Below, one piece after another: positions 17,315 through 26,502 of a DNA stretch of 64,000 nucleotides (within the stretch, counting starts at the first letter, position 1; the number at the start of each line of letters is the position of its first letter). This DNA is from Hyphomicrobiales bacterium. GTDB lineage: Bacteria > Pseudomonadota > Alphaproteobacteria > Rhizobiales > HXMU1428-3. The notes beneath the pieces were generated by a model. That model saw only the letters and a program-made list of their open reading frames with translations. It made no database searches and was not told the DNA's origin. A program made the position numbers and the translations under genes. The stretch is taken from the NCBI GenBank assembly GCA_021775425.1, contig JAJFHX010000037.1, positions 1-64,000 on the forward strand, read 5' to 3'.

Positions 17315-17689
17315 ATGACTTTAGATGCCTATTATCCTGAACCGATTGAGCTTGAAGCCTATGGCAATGGCGGGTTTCGATTTGGAGATATGAGTCATAA
17401 AGGATCGTTGCTGATCCTTTCAAGCGGCATTTATGGCTGGCCTTATGGCTCATTTGAAGACGTTACAATCGACAGTTTCAAAGCGTTGTTTGATGAGGCT
17501 GAGCGCCATGAATTTTTGATTTTTGGGACGGGTGAGACACAGAAATTTCCGGGTGTCGAATTTAAGGGTGCTTTTATTGAAGCGGGGCTTGGTCTTGAAG
17601 TGATGGATACAGGTGCTGCGGCCAGGACTTATAATGTTTTGCAGGCGGAGGGGCGCAAAGTTGCTGCCGCTTTGATTGCGGTCGATTAG
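17315..17689 (+). CDS. Mth938-like domain protein (NDUFAF3 homologue)
   Basis: A 124-residue cytoplasmic protein of the Mth938/DUF498 fold, the family of human NDUFAF3, a mitochondrial complex I assembly factor. Family features include the SSGIYGWPYG segment, FLIFGTGETQKFP, and GLGLEVMDTGAAARTYNVLQAEGRKVAAALIAV. The frame is open from 17195, but ATG 17315 gives the usual start. The stop is 9 nt from the start of the NDUFAF6-like gene. A link to secDF is common in alphaproteobacteria. Function in bacteria is inferred. Confidence 0.85.
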   Translation: MTLDAYYPEPIELEAYGNGGFRFGDMSHKGSLLILSSGIYGWPYGSFEDVTIDSFKALFDEAERHEFLIFGTGETQKFPGVEFKGAFIEAGLGLEVMDTGAAARTYNVLQAEGRKVAAALIAVD

Positions 17690-17698
17690 GGGTGCTTT

Positions 17699-18565
17699 GT
17701 GACTGACCGTCAGATCATTGAAGAACAATACTCTATCATTCAGTCGCGGCTAAAGCGGCATGACTATGCGGCTTATCTTACCACACGGCTTGCTCATAAA
17801 ACCAACCAGGAAAAACTCTGCTGGCTTTTTGGATTTTTTATGGAGTTGCAGCGCATCCCTTATAAAGTGGATGAGCCGATGCTGGGGGAGATCAGGCTGC
17901 AATGGTGGCGAGATCAGCTTAAGCGGATGGCGCGGGGGGAAAGTGTTGGCCATCCGGTGGCTGACGGGCTTGGGCCGTTTCTTGTTGAAGCACAAAATGA
18001 GTTAAAGACTGAAGCCCTCCTTGATGTGCTGAACGAAATCATTGAGAGTTTTCTGTTTGAAGTGAGGCGCGTGCCTCTGGCGACAAAAAAAGAGTTGATG
18101 GATACTCTTGATCAGCGCTATGGCGGGCTGATCAGAGCGGGGTTGCTTTTTACACATCGGCCAGTTGATGAACTGAATGATGTCTGCCGTGAGGCCGGGA
18201 TTGCCATTGGCATGACTGAGATGATGGCAGATTTACCGCGCATTCTGCAAAAAGGCATCATGCCGTTGCCGCAAGATGTGCTTTCCTCTTTTGATTTGTA
18301 CCATGAAGATTTTTTCAAGGAAGAGAAACTGCCTCAAAAGACCCTTGCGCTGGGCATGATCGCGGATGATGCTGTGAAGATAAGCTGGGACATAAAAAAA
18401 TTGTTTCAAAAAGTTCCCCGGGCTGACAGGGCATTGTTTGTGCGCTGGCATCTGGTGCCTGCGTTGCTTTCTAAGGCGCTTTCTGAACGTGGAGAAGGGG
18501 CTTTGACCCTGACACGGCTTAACCCTCTCAAGGTGTTTTTTATTATGCTGCGCGGTCTTTATTGA
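17699..18565 (+). CDS. Squalene/phytoene synthase-family protein (NDUFAF6-like)
   Basis: A 288-residue protein with the all-helical isoprenoid synthase fold. The Asp-rich prenyl-diphosphate motif expected of true squalene or phytoene synthases is not seen where it should be; instead the sequence reads EPMLGEIRLQWWRDQL, as in human NDUFAF6, a complex I assembly factor. It is therefore more likely an assembly factor than a terpenoid enzyme. It starts at GTG with AGGGG six bases upstream and follows the NDUFAF3-like gene closely, so both homologues of human complex I factors are probably co-transcribed. Confidence 0.82.
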   Translation: MTDRQIIEEQYSIIQSRLKRHDYAAYLTTRLAHKTNQEKLCWLFGFFMELQRIPYKVDEPMLGEIRLQWWRDQLKRMARGESVGHPVADGLGPFLVEAQNELKTEALLDVLNEIIESFLFEVRRVPLATKKELMDTLDQRYGGLIRAGLLFTHRPVDELNDVCREAGIAIGMTEMMADLPRILQKGIMPLPQDVLSSFDLYHEDFFKEEKLPQKTLALGMIADDAVKISWDIKKLFQKVPRADRALFVRWHLVPALLSKALSERGEGALTLTRLNPLKVFFIMLRGLY

Positions 18566-18683
18566 GGAAAGGACTTTCCCCGTCCTTTAGGGCAAAAAAT
18601 AACTTCTCTCACAGCGCCGACATATTTTTAAAATAAAACGATGATCATAACTTAGAAGATAAGCTTGTTCGGATAAGGTTTGT

Positions 18684-20711
18684 ATGATGCGTTTTGTGAC
18701 TTGTTTGTTTGGGGTTATGAGTTGGCTGGTTACTTTATTCAGTCTGAGTGCTGGTGTTTTCAGTTTGCTGTCTGTTGCGGGAAATTCTCAGGCTGTGGCG
18801 AAGATGAATACGCTGAGGGTCACTCAATTAAACCCACCAGAGCTTAATGAGACTAGTCCGAATCATCCTATCAGGTGGGAGCTCAGAAATCCTTTCCGGT
18901 TATTTAAAGACCCGGCTCTAACAGAGTTGCACAGCATTTTGCGCAAAGGGTTAAGTGAGGAAGAACGCCAGACACCAATTCTGAGTATTGAGCGGCGGCT
19001 TGCTGCTGAAAAACCGCATGGCTGGGCGGAAATGTTTTTTGATAAAACCTGCTGGTCGAGAAATCTTGGATCATACCATAATTGTGATGGTGAACAGCAA
19101 AGCTACCTGCATCCGAAATCTCATGAAATTTGGGCTGAATATCAAACTGCTGCTGGTGAAACTGCGGCTGGTGACGCTACTACTGGTGCTGCTAAGGGTG
19201 TTGGGAAACAGTGTCAGTGGCAGTTGCTTGAGGCTGGCTCAGATCAGCTCATTGGGGAGCCAATGGCGCGGCCTTGCGATGAGCGGGTAAATTTCACCGT
19301 ACCATATCCACAAGGGGCCAGGCTTGCAGTGGCGACTGATGAGGGTAAGAGATTTATTCAGACCATCAAGGTGGAAGATGTTTTCATTGTTGGCATTGGG
19401 GATAGTTTTGGTTCTGGTGATGGGAACCCTGATGTGCCGGTTCGGTTTTCTTCTGAACGCTCTGTCATTTATGGCGGCAAGGGGAAGGGTGATCAGGTGA
19501 AACGGGCCTATCCGACACGGGCTGGTGATTGGCGCGAAGTGGCTGATGCCGAATTTATGAAACGCAAAGCATTATGGCTTGGGCAGTCCTGCCATCGGTC
19601 GCTTTATTCGCACCAGATCAGGGCGAGTTTAGAGCTGGCTTTATCAAACCCGCAGCGGGCCGTGACTTTTGTTGGTTTTGCCTGTGCTGGCGCAGAGATC
19701 ACGCATGGAATGTTTTTGCGATTTAAAGGGAATGAATGGTCACTTTCGCCGCCGCGGCTTTCACAGATTTCTGCTGTGGCGAAGGCCCAGTGCGGGGCGA
19801 ATGTGCCGAAACCAACGATTTATTCACGTGCCTTTGGGGTTGATGGCAAGCTGGATATTCTGCATGACCTGACTGTCTTAAAATGTGATCGTGAGCGAGC
19901 GCGCAAAATTGATCTGCTGATGGTTTCAATTGGCGGGAATGATGTGAGTTTTTCCAGTCTTGTTGCGAATGTGGTGGTTAAGAACACCATCAACCTTAAG
20001 ACAATTGGCGGGTGGATGGGGGCCATTCTGAATTCTGATCAGGCTTCTTACAGAACCAGTGAATTGAAACTGCGTTATAAGGCGTTGCGACGGGCGTTTC
20101 ATAATGTTTTGCAAATTCCCTGGAAAGAGGCTGACCGTATTTTACTGACGGCCTATCCGAATATGACTTTTCGGGATAAGGGGCAGAAAGTCTGTGATAA
20201 TGGCTCGCTTGGGATGACTGTTTCTCCGGTGTTTTCACTTGCAGCGGACAAAGCCGGACGGGCTGAAAAATTTGCCAATCGGTTGAACCGGATGATGAAA
20301 CGGGTGGCCAGAGATTATAAATGGACATTTGTTGATGAGCACCGGGAGGCGTTTACCAGCCATGGGATTTGTGCGCGTAATGAGGAGCGGCTTGGATCGC
20401 TTGCTGAAAATCTGCATCTGCCTTTTTATGAGAATGGAAAATGGTCTCCCTTTAATCCGGCTGATTATGCGCCTTATGCCAGCAGAGAACGCTGGTTCAG
20501 AACGCCAAATGATGCCTACTTAACTGGTCATTTGCATTTGTCTGGTCCGGTAATTCGTAATATCTTCAAAATTCAGAACTTTAGCCAGTTGCAGGTGTTG
20601 ATTGCCGGGACATATTCCGGTGCGTTTCACCCGACTGCTGAGGGGCAGGCGGTGATTGCAGATGCGCTTGCGATTGCGGCTGACAAAGTTTTAAAAAAAT
20701 ATGGGCAGTAA
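18684..20711 (+). CDS. Large secreted SGNH/GDSL hydrolase
   Basis: A 675-residue exported hydrolase. An N-terminal hydrophobic signal (about 1-38) is followed by a 190-residue region I do not recognise and then an SGNH domain: VGIGDSFGSGDG at 236-247 (Ser241 nucleophile), SIGGNDVSF at 415-423, and GAFHPTAEGQ near the end (His649). The usual Asp three residues before the His is a Gly, as in some Ser-His dyad enzymes. Several Cys residues may form disulfides. Substrate unknown; lipid or acetyl ester is typical. It lies 118 nt after the NDUFAF6-like gene and 104 nt before a DUF4153 gene. Confidence 0.82.
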   Translation: MMRFVTCLFGVMSWLVTLFSLSAGVFSLLSVAGNSQAVAKMNTLRVTQLNPPELNETSPNHPIRWELRNPFRLFKDPALTELHSILRKGLSEEERQTPILSIERRLAAEKPHGWAEMFFDKTCWSRNLGSYHNCDGEQQSYLHPKSHEIWAEYQTAAGETAAGDATTGAAKGVGKQCQWQLLEAGSDQLIGEPMARPCDERVNFTVPYPQGARLAVATDEGKRFIQTIKVEDVFIVGIGDSFGSGDGNPDVPVRFSSERSVIYGGKGKGDQVKRAYPTRAGDWREVADAEFMKRKALWLGQSCHRSLYSHQIRASLELALSNPQRAVTFVGFACAGAEITHGMFLRFKGNEWSLSPPRLSQISAVAKAQCGANVPKPTIYSRAFGVDGKLDILHDLTVLKCDRERARKIDLLMVSIGGNDVSFSSLVANVVVKNTINLKTIGGWMGAILNSDQASYRTSELKLRYKALRRAFHNVLQIPWKEADRILLTAYPNMTFRDKGQKVCDNGSLGMTVSPVFSLAADKAGRAEKFANRLNRMMKRVARDYKWTFVDEHREAFTSHGICARNEERLGSLAENLHLPFYENGKWSPFNPADYAPYASRERWFRTPNDAYLTGHLHLSGPVIRNIFKIQNFSQLQVLIAGTYSGAFHPTAEGQAVIADALAIAADKVLKKYGQ

Positions 20712-20815
20712 GCCCTGCTTCAAAACGCTCTGACAGGGGCAGAATTGATGATAATTATATTGTCTATGAATGGGACTGGACATTTATAGAAGATATTATG
20801 TGAGGGAGTTGGAAT

Positions 20816-22813
20816 ATGGCACGTTTTTCAGCGGTTGTTGGTGCCGTTTTGCCAAATGTGATTGAGGTCGGCAAGCGTTTTCCGTTTGCGGTGTTGTTCA
20901 GCCTCATTTTAACAATCTGGCTGTTGCGCTCTGTGATGTACCGGATTGATGTTGATATCATTACCTTTGGGTTGCTCTCTTTATTTTTTGCAGCGGTTGG
21001 TGTGCATCTGATGGCGGAGCGGCGGGGCTGGTCTTTGCCGGTATTGCTGATCGCTGCGTTACTGGTGTTTTTTATCCTTGCCCTGATGTTTTATTTTGAT
21101 GATGTTTCAGCGCTGACACCTGTGATGATGACTGTGACGATTGCGATTGCCGGCAGCACGATGCTTTATCTGTTTGAAGGGGCCAAACGAAAAGCTGCCC
21201 GGGTTGAAGCCGCAAAGAAAACGGGTGCCACTGAAACTGCTGATGGGCGCTGGCTTAATGAAGATAATCGGAAATACTGGCATTTTAATCATCAGTACTG
21301 GTTCAGTTTTGGCATTGCCATTCTGGGTGGGTTGCTGGTGGCCGGGCTGCTTGCGCTGTTGATCGGGGCATATTCGACGCTGTTTGATAAAACAGTTTAC
21401 AGCCGGGTTTATAGTTACACATTTATAGTTTCGCTGTTTTTGATCGCGCCGTTGTTCTGGCTGTCTATGCTGCCGGATGATTTTAATGAAATGGTCAATG
21501 AAGGTGAGCCGGTTGAGTTTACGTCTAAGGTAACGGGGCTGTTTGTTAAATATCTGTTTGTGCCGTTTTTCTTTCTGTTTGCACTGTTGTTTCATGGGCT
21601 TGCGATTAAAATTGCGTTTGACGGGGCGTTTCCGAAAGGCCAACTGGGCTGGTATGGCCTGGCGCTGGTGATTGGTTGTATTGGTACTTATCTGATGGCG
21701 TTTCCAACACGAAACTCAGCCGGGCCGCTGGTGAGGATGTTTACCACTAACTGGATCTGGTTTCTGCTGGTGCCGCTCGGATTGATTATGACGGCGCATT
21801 TTATCCGCATTCAGGAATATGGCATGACGCCGCTTCGGTTTTATCTGGCCGGGTTGTTTTTATGGGCGCTGGTGCTGATTGGTTATACGATATTTGTCCG
21901 CCAGCGGGGCGGTGTGTTTGACCTTCGGGTGATTTTATATCTGGCGATGCTGGTGCTTGGACTTTCTAGCTTTGGACCATTTGGGGCTGAGGCCGTTTCA
22001 ACCAGCTGGCAGAAATCACGGTTGATTACATTGCTTGCTCAACAAGGGGTGCTTGATAAAGGTGTGATTGTGCGGGCTTTGCCTGATGATGAGGACATTA
22101 AGGCGAGTGATGCGCGGCAGGTGCGTCAGATATTGAATTTTTTCCGTAAAGGGCGACGCGGGGAGATGCTTTCATTTTTGCTACCGCAAGAGAAGAGACA
22201 GGTCATTGAGGCGGAGCTTGCTGGTGCACGGCAAAAGAGCGGGCGTAAGAATGAAACCGTGATTGCTGTTTGGGAGGCGCTTGGAGAAAATGCGCCAGGT
22301 TTCAGACCTGCCAACAGGCAGCATTACAGTTTCAGGACGAATGCTCCGAATTATTTTTCGCTTACAAAAGGCGGGGCGCTGACGGGTGTGTTTTTTTATC
22401 ACTTTAAAAATAAGCCTCGCAATAAAACAAATGAAGTGGATGACCGGTTGGTCAGCAAAACACTGGAATATAGTGGTAAATCAGTTCAACTCAGTTTTCA
22501 GCTGAGAGGTGATCAGTTTGTTTTGTCTGAAGATGGGGTTGAAGTGGGCCATGTGCCTTTAGAGGCGATTGTTGGATTGGCCAGAGCTGAACTTGCTCAG
22601 AGAGAGGCTGTCAAAGCTGAAGGTGGGGCGTTAAAAGCAGCAGGGCGAGAGAAAGCCAGCAACAATCAAGAATTGCTTGAGCTGGAGGTTACCGGCACTG
22701 GCGCTGAAGGAAGTCGGCTTTTTATCAGCCAGTTAAATTACACACAATCTGAAGGTGATAAAGAGGATGTCAGAGTGTCGATGATTGGCTTCTGGTATTT
22801 TAAGGCACGGTAG
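20816..22813 (+). CDS. DUF4153 multi-spanning membrane protein
   Basis: A 665-residue inner-membrane protein. The first 400 residues contain about ten hydrophobic segments with DUF4153 hallmarks (YWHFNHQYWFSFGIAILGG, LFWLSMLPDDF, RIQEYGMTPLRFYL). The last 250 residues are soluble and alpha/beta-like. GGAG precedes the ATG. The family has no established biochemical role. It ends only 12 nt from the convergent trmFO gene. Confidence 0.8.
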   Translation: MARFSAVVGAVLPNVIEVGKRFPFAVLFSLILTIWLLRSVMYRIDVDIITFGLLSLFFAAVGVHLMAERRGWSLPVLLIAALLVFFILALMFYFDDVSALTPVMMTVTIAIAGSTMLYLFEGAKRKAARVEAAKKTGATETADGRWLNEDNRKYWHFNHQYWFSFGIAILGGLLVAGLLALLIGAYSTLFDKTVYSRVYSYTFIVSLFLIAPLFWLSMLPDDFNEMVNEGEPVEFTSKVTGLFVKYLFVPFFFLFALLFHGLAIKIAFDGAFPKGQLGWYGLALVIGCIGTYLMAFPTRNSAGPLVRMFTTNWIWFLLVPLGLIMTAHFIRIQEYGMTPLRFYLAGLFLWALVLIGYTIFVRQRGGVFDLRVILYLAMLVLGLSSFGPFGAEAVSTSWQKSRLITLLAQQGVLDKGVIVRALPDDEDIKASDARQVRQILNFFRKGRRGEMLSFLLPQEKRQVIEAELAGARQKSGRKNETVIAVWEALGENAPGFRPANRQHYSFRTNAPNYFSLTKGGALTGVFFYHFKNKPRNKTNEVDDRLVSKTLEYSGKSVQLSFQLRGDQFVLSEDGVEVGHVPLEAIVGLARAELAQREAVKAEGGALKAAGREKASNNQELLELEVTGTGAEGSRLFISQLNYTQSEGDKEDVRVSMIGFWYFKAR

Positions 22814-22825
22814 ACGTACTAAAAT

Positions 22826-24238
22826 CTAGCTAGTTAGCGGGTTTTGTTCTGCCCATTGTTGCAAGTTTTGCTGCGCGCGCCTCGCCATGATGCGTTTTTT
22901 GGCGCGTGATTTATCCTTACCGCGCAGACGTTTGCCGTCTTCATCGAATTTTGGCACCTCATCAATCGGAGGTATGAGACCAAAATTTATGTTCATTGGT
23001 TGAAAGCTTTTGATGCCACCAGAAAACTCTGATGTCAGATGGCCACCTGTGATGTGATTGATCAGTGCTCCATGGGCTGTCTCGATCGGCGGCGGGGTTA
23101 GTGTGAGGCCTAAACGCTCTGCTGCGGCGAGACGGCCAGCGATGAGGCCGGTTGCCGCGCTTTCAACATAACCTTCTACGCCGGTAATTTGCCCTGCAAA
23201 ACGAATGGTTGGACGTGCTTTGAGACGCAACTGATTGTCAAGCACTTCAGGGCTGTTGAGAAAGCTGTTTCTATGCAATCCTCCAAGGCGGGCAAAGACG
23301 GCTTTTTCAAGCCCGGGAATGGTGCGGAAAATTTCAGCCTGGGCGCCGTATTTCAGCTTGGTCTGGAAGCCGACCATGTTCCATAAGGTGCCAAGGGCGT
23401 TATCCTGCCTTAGCTGAACTATGGCATAGGACTTTTCTTCTTTATGGGGGTTGGTGAGGCCAACCGGTTTCATTGGGCCATGGCGCAGGGTTTCTCTGCC
23501 GCGTTCTGCCATGACTTCGATGGGCAGGCAGCCATCAAAATAGGGGGTGTTTTCTTCCCATTCTTTAAAGTCAGTTTTCTCACCTTCTAAAAGGGCATCA
23601 ATAAAGCGGTTATATTCAGCTTCATCCATCGCGCAGTTGATGTAATCGGCACCGGTGCCGCCGGGGCCGACTTTATCGTAGCGGGATTGCATCCAGACTT
23701 TGTCAAAATCAATGCTGTCTTTGTGAACAATCGGGGCGATGGCATCAAAAAATGCAAGACTGTCTTCTCCACTGAGGCTGCGGATTGAGGTGCTGAGGTT
23801 TTCAGAAGTCAGTGGGCCGGTTGCGATGATGACATTGTCCCAGCTTTCATCCGGCAGGGTTTCAACTTCGCCGCGTTCAATGGTGATGAGGGGGTGAGCT
23901 TCCAGAGTTCTGGTGACTTCATCTGAGAAGTGGTCTCTGTCAACTGCAAGGGCACCGCCGGCGGGGAGTTTATGTTTATCTCCTGATGCCATAATGATTG
24001 AATTGAGTGTGCGCATTTCCGCGTGCAGCAGGCCGACGGCGTTATTTTCAGCGTCGTCAGAGCGGAAGGAATTGGAGCATACCAATTCGGCAAGGCCTTC
24101 GCCCTGGTGGGCGTCCGTTTTCACGATCGGGCGCATTTCATGCAGGATTACCGGCACACCGGCATTTGCCACTTGCCAGGCGGCTTCTGCGCCAGCAAGT
24201 CCGCCGCCGATGATATGTATGGGATCAATATTTGTCAT
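22826..24238 (-). CDS. trmFO: Folate-dependent tRNA (uracil-54-C5)-methyltransferase TrmFO
   Basis: TrmFO makes ribothymidine at tRNA position 54 using methylene-tetrahydrofolate and FADH2. The 470-residue protein has the N-terminal FAD motif [18 protein letters not shown] (7-24), followed by the conserved region [13 protein letters not shown] and [12 protein letters not shown] with the catalytic Cys. It was formerly called Gid and is distinct from MnmG. The long basic tail ([20 protein letters not shown]) may bind tRNA. Confidence 0.96.
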   Translation of the reverse strand: MTNIDPIHIIGGGLAGAEAAWQVANAGVPVILHEMRPIVKTDAHQGEGLAELVCSNSFRSDDAENNAVGLLHAEMRTLNSIIMASGDKHKLPAGGALAVDRDHFSDEVTRTLEAHPLITIERGEVETLPDESWDNVIIATGPLTSENLSTSIRSLSGEDSLAFFDAIAPIVHKDSIDFDKVWMQSRYDKVGPGGTGADYINCAMDEAEYNRFIDALLEGEKTDFKEWEENTPYFDGCLPIEVMAERGRETLRHGPMKPVGLTNPHKEEKSYAIVQLRQDNALGTLWNMVGFQTKLKYGAQAEIFRTIPGLEKAVFARLGGLHRNSFLNSPEVLDNQLRLKARPTIRFAGQITGVEGYVESAATGLIAGRLAAAERLGLTLTPPPIETAHGALINHITGGHLTSEFSGGIKSFQPMNINFGLIPPIDEVPKFDEDGKRLRGKDKSRAKKRIMARRAQQNLQQWAEQNPLTS

Positions 24239-24398
24239 TCAGGCGGCGTAGCAGCTGGATTGTTAATATTCAAGTGAGAAATGACTGGTCAATGATTTGA
24301 AAATAAGGCTCACTGTTGGTTTATATGCAGAATTGGGTGTGGTTTTTGTATTCTGGCCACAATTGAGTGAAAGTTTTTTAGCGTAGAAGAGGTTTGAT

Positions 24399-24644
24399 AT
24401 GGCGATTTTAACGAATATTCTGATGTTTGTGGCTCTGTTCCTGGGTTTGAAAGTTATTCAGATGATCTGTAGTTTTGCCTATTCAACTTATAAATCCATC
24501 TCCATTCATAAAAGCCTTGAACATGCGTTTTATCCGCCGCTTTCATATCGGTTCAGATATGGGTTAATGGGTGACATTATCTATTTTATCGCCGGTATTC
24601 TGATTATGTATTTTGCGAGTGATCTAAGGGCGCTGGTATTTTAG
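24399..24644 (+). CDS. Small hypothetical membrane protein
   Basis: An 81-residue protein with two hydrophobic segments (about 3-26 and 57-76) separated by a basic, aromatic loop. AGAAGAGG lies just before the ATG, supporting translation. I do not recognise a family. It stands alone between trmFO (divergent) and a 383-nt gene-free interval. Confidence 0.6.
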   Translation: MAILTNILMFVALFLGLKVIQMICSFAYSTYKSISIHKSLEHAFYPPLSYRFRYGLMGDIIYFIAGILIMYFASDLRALVF

Positions 24645-25027
24645 GCCACTATTGTCCGAAAACTGTTCGGAGCATGGTTTTTATGAGGCCGCGCTTTCAG
24701 AGATTCCTTTTGTTACTGATGCCAGTTGTCAACCAAATGTGACGGTAAGTTCTGTGGATTTATGGGCTTATCAACAGTCATGATTTTCCCGACATGGTCA
24801 TGCCGCAATCTCTCTGTGTAATTTAATCAAATTTAACGTGGACAGAGTACTCCTCCCCTTGCGACTCAACGTGAGGATTGATTAGCTCACCTAGTAGCGA
24901 TTTGAGCACTCAAGAACCGCTGGCTTTGGCCTTTTCACACAAGCTGTGGATGGGTTGTGGATTGCAAAGGGAAAACTGAAGTATGGATTTTCCTTTGTAT
25001 TTGCAGGCTGGCTTAGAAGGATAATTT
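24645..25027. other. Gene-free interval with possible small RNA and DnaA-like boxes
   Basis: No coding frame of note. Two features stand out. First, CTCCTCCCC at 24850-24858 (anti-Shine-Dalgarno-like) is followed by a nested helix, CTCAA 24865-24869 with TTGAG 24902-24906 and GTGAG 24871-24875 with CTCAC 24886-24890. Second, four DnaA-box-like 9-mers occur: TGTGGATTT (24753), TTATCAACA (24768), TGTGGATGG (24945) and TGTGGATTG (24956). Neither is proven functional. Confidence 0.4.
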
Positions 25028-25525
25028 ATGGCTTCAATTGAACCAAGTTTTGACCGCACCACTAACCCTGTGGATATGGTTGAGAAGTTAGCGGCAATTC
25101 ATAACTGGCCTTTTGAGAGAAGCACAGAAGATGAGCTGACCCTGAATGTTGAAGGTTCCTGGGTTGACTATCATGTTTCTCTTAACTGGCGGGATGACCT
25201 TGAAGCATTGCATCTGGCCTGTGCGTTTGAAATGCGGGTGCCGGAGGCACGGATCGTTGAAGTTTACCGGCTGATTGCACTTGTTAATGAGCAGCTCTGG
25301 CTTGGTCATTTTGATATCTGGCCGCAGGATGGGTTGTTGCTTTTCAGACATGGTCTGATGCTCAATAAAGCTGAATTAACAGTTGAACAATGCGAAGCGC
25401 TGATTGCATCTGGTTTAGAAGCCAGTGAGAGCTATTATCAGGCGTTTCAATATGTGGTCTGGGCGGGGAAATCTGCGCCTGATGCGCTGGCGCAGACAAT
25501 GTTTGCCACTGAAGGACATGCATAA
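25028..25525 (+). CDS. YbjN-domain protein
   Basis: A 165-residue soluble protein of the YbjN family, which resembles type III secretion chaperones in fold and is described as a sensory-transduction regulator in other bacteria; its exact role is unclear. The family pattern is visible in EDELTLNVEGSWVDYHVSLNWR and VNEQLWLGHFDIWPQDGLLLFRHGLML. AGAAGGA precedes the ATG. proC begins 3 nt after its stop, a gene pair common in alphaproteobacteria. Confidence 0.87.
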   Translation: MASIEPSFDRTTNPVDMVEKLAAIHNWPFERSTEDELTLNVEGSWVDYHVSLNWRDDLEALHLACAFEMRVPEARIVEVYRLIALVNEQLWLGHFDIWPQDGLLLFRHGLMLNKAELTVEQCEALIASGLEASESYYQAFQYVVWAGKSAPDALAQTMFATEGHA

Positions 25526-25528
25526 CGG

Positions 25529-26407
25529 ATGGAAGCGCTTGAACCAGTGCTGGTGATTGGTGCCGGGAAAATGGGCGGTGCCATTCTCAGCGCTTGGCTT
25601 GAAAGTGACGTGTTGGTACATGACTGGTTAGACGGGGAAGATGAACAGGACGTGCCAGGTGGGCTGGGCGGGCTTGACCCGGGTTCGGTTTTTGTTGAAG
25701 ACCCTGGCGCGACTGAAGATATTATTGACCTGCTGGCTAAGTTTGATATTCACCCGAAACCCAGACATGATTTGCCGCGCCCGCCCGGGCTGGTGATGCT
25801 TGCGGTCAAGCCGCAGGTGATGGAGCCGGTGTTGGTTGATCTGGCGAAAAGGATTGGTCCTTCAACTCTGGTCTATTCCATTGCGGCGGGGAAAACACTT
25901 GATGATCTGGCTAAACACCTGCCTGAAGGAACTGCAATTGTACGGGCGATGCCAAACACACCGGTGATGGTGGGAGCGGGCGTGACGGCGCTTATCTCAA
26001 ATGAGCATGTTAGTGAGACCCAGCGTTTGGGACTGGAGCGTCTGGTTGCGGGAACGGGGCAGGTTGTATGGCTGGATGACGAAAGCCAGATGGATGCGGT
26101 GACGGCGGTTTCAGGTTCTGGTCCTGCATATGTTTATTACCTGACTGAATGTCTGGCTGCGGCGGGACAAAAACAGGGGTTGCCTGAAAAGATTGCCATG
26201 CAACTGGCCCGGGCAACGGTTTCAGGTGCCGGGGCGATGATGGATGCCTTTATGACTGATGCCAGCGAATTGCGCCAGAATGTGACCTCTAAAGGCGGGA
26301 CGACTGCTGCGGCGCTTGAAGTGTTGATGGCAGATGATGGGCTGGCGCAGCTGATGGAAAACGCTATAGCTGCGGCGACACGGCGGTCAAAAGAGCTTAG
26401 CGGCTAA
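25529..26407 (+). CDS. proC: Pyrroline-5-carboxylate reductase
   Basis: ProC reduces pyrroline-5-carboxylate to proline with NAD(P)H, the last step of proline synthesis. The 292-residue protein begins with the Rossmann motif VLVIGAGKMGGAIL (about 7-20) and carries the C-terminal family signature running from SGSGPAYVYYLTE to the SKGGTTAAALEVL segment. A Gly/Asp-rich insert at about 32-70 is longer than in E. coli ProC. It is coupled to the YbjN gene and convergent with the sensor kinase 95 nt away. Confidence 0.95.
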   Translation: MEALEPVLVIGAGKMGGAILSAWLESDVLVHDWLDGEDEQDVPGGLGGLDPGSVFVEDPGATEDIIDLLAKFDIHPKPRHDLPRPPGLVMLAVKPQVMEPVLVDLAKRIGPSTLVYSIAAGKTLDDLAKHLPEGTAIVRAMPNTPVMVGAGVTALISNEHVSETQRLGLERLVAGTGQVVWLDDESQMDAVTAVSGSGPAYVYYLTECLAAAGQKQGLPEKIAMQLARATVSGAGAMMDAFMTDASELRQNVTSKGGTTAAALEVLMADDGLAQLMENAIAAATRRSKELSG

Positions 26408-26502
26408 CAAAATAAGTGACCAGACGCAGTTTCAGACCCAGAGTTTGACAAGGTCAGACATTTAAACAATCCTCAAAATTACCATGGCTAAATTGGCACT
26501 CT

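Noticed and set aside
17699-18565. True squalene or phytoene synthase
   Set aside because: The Asp-rich diphosphate-binding motif is absent and no carotenoid or hopanoid genes are adjacent; an NDUFAF6-like role fits better.
24645-25027. Replication origin
   Set aside because: The DnaA-like boxes are imperfect and no origin-associated gene is near; kept only as a weak observation.
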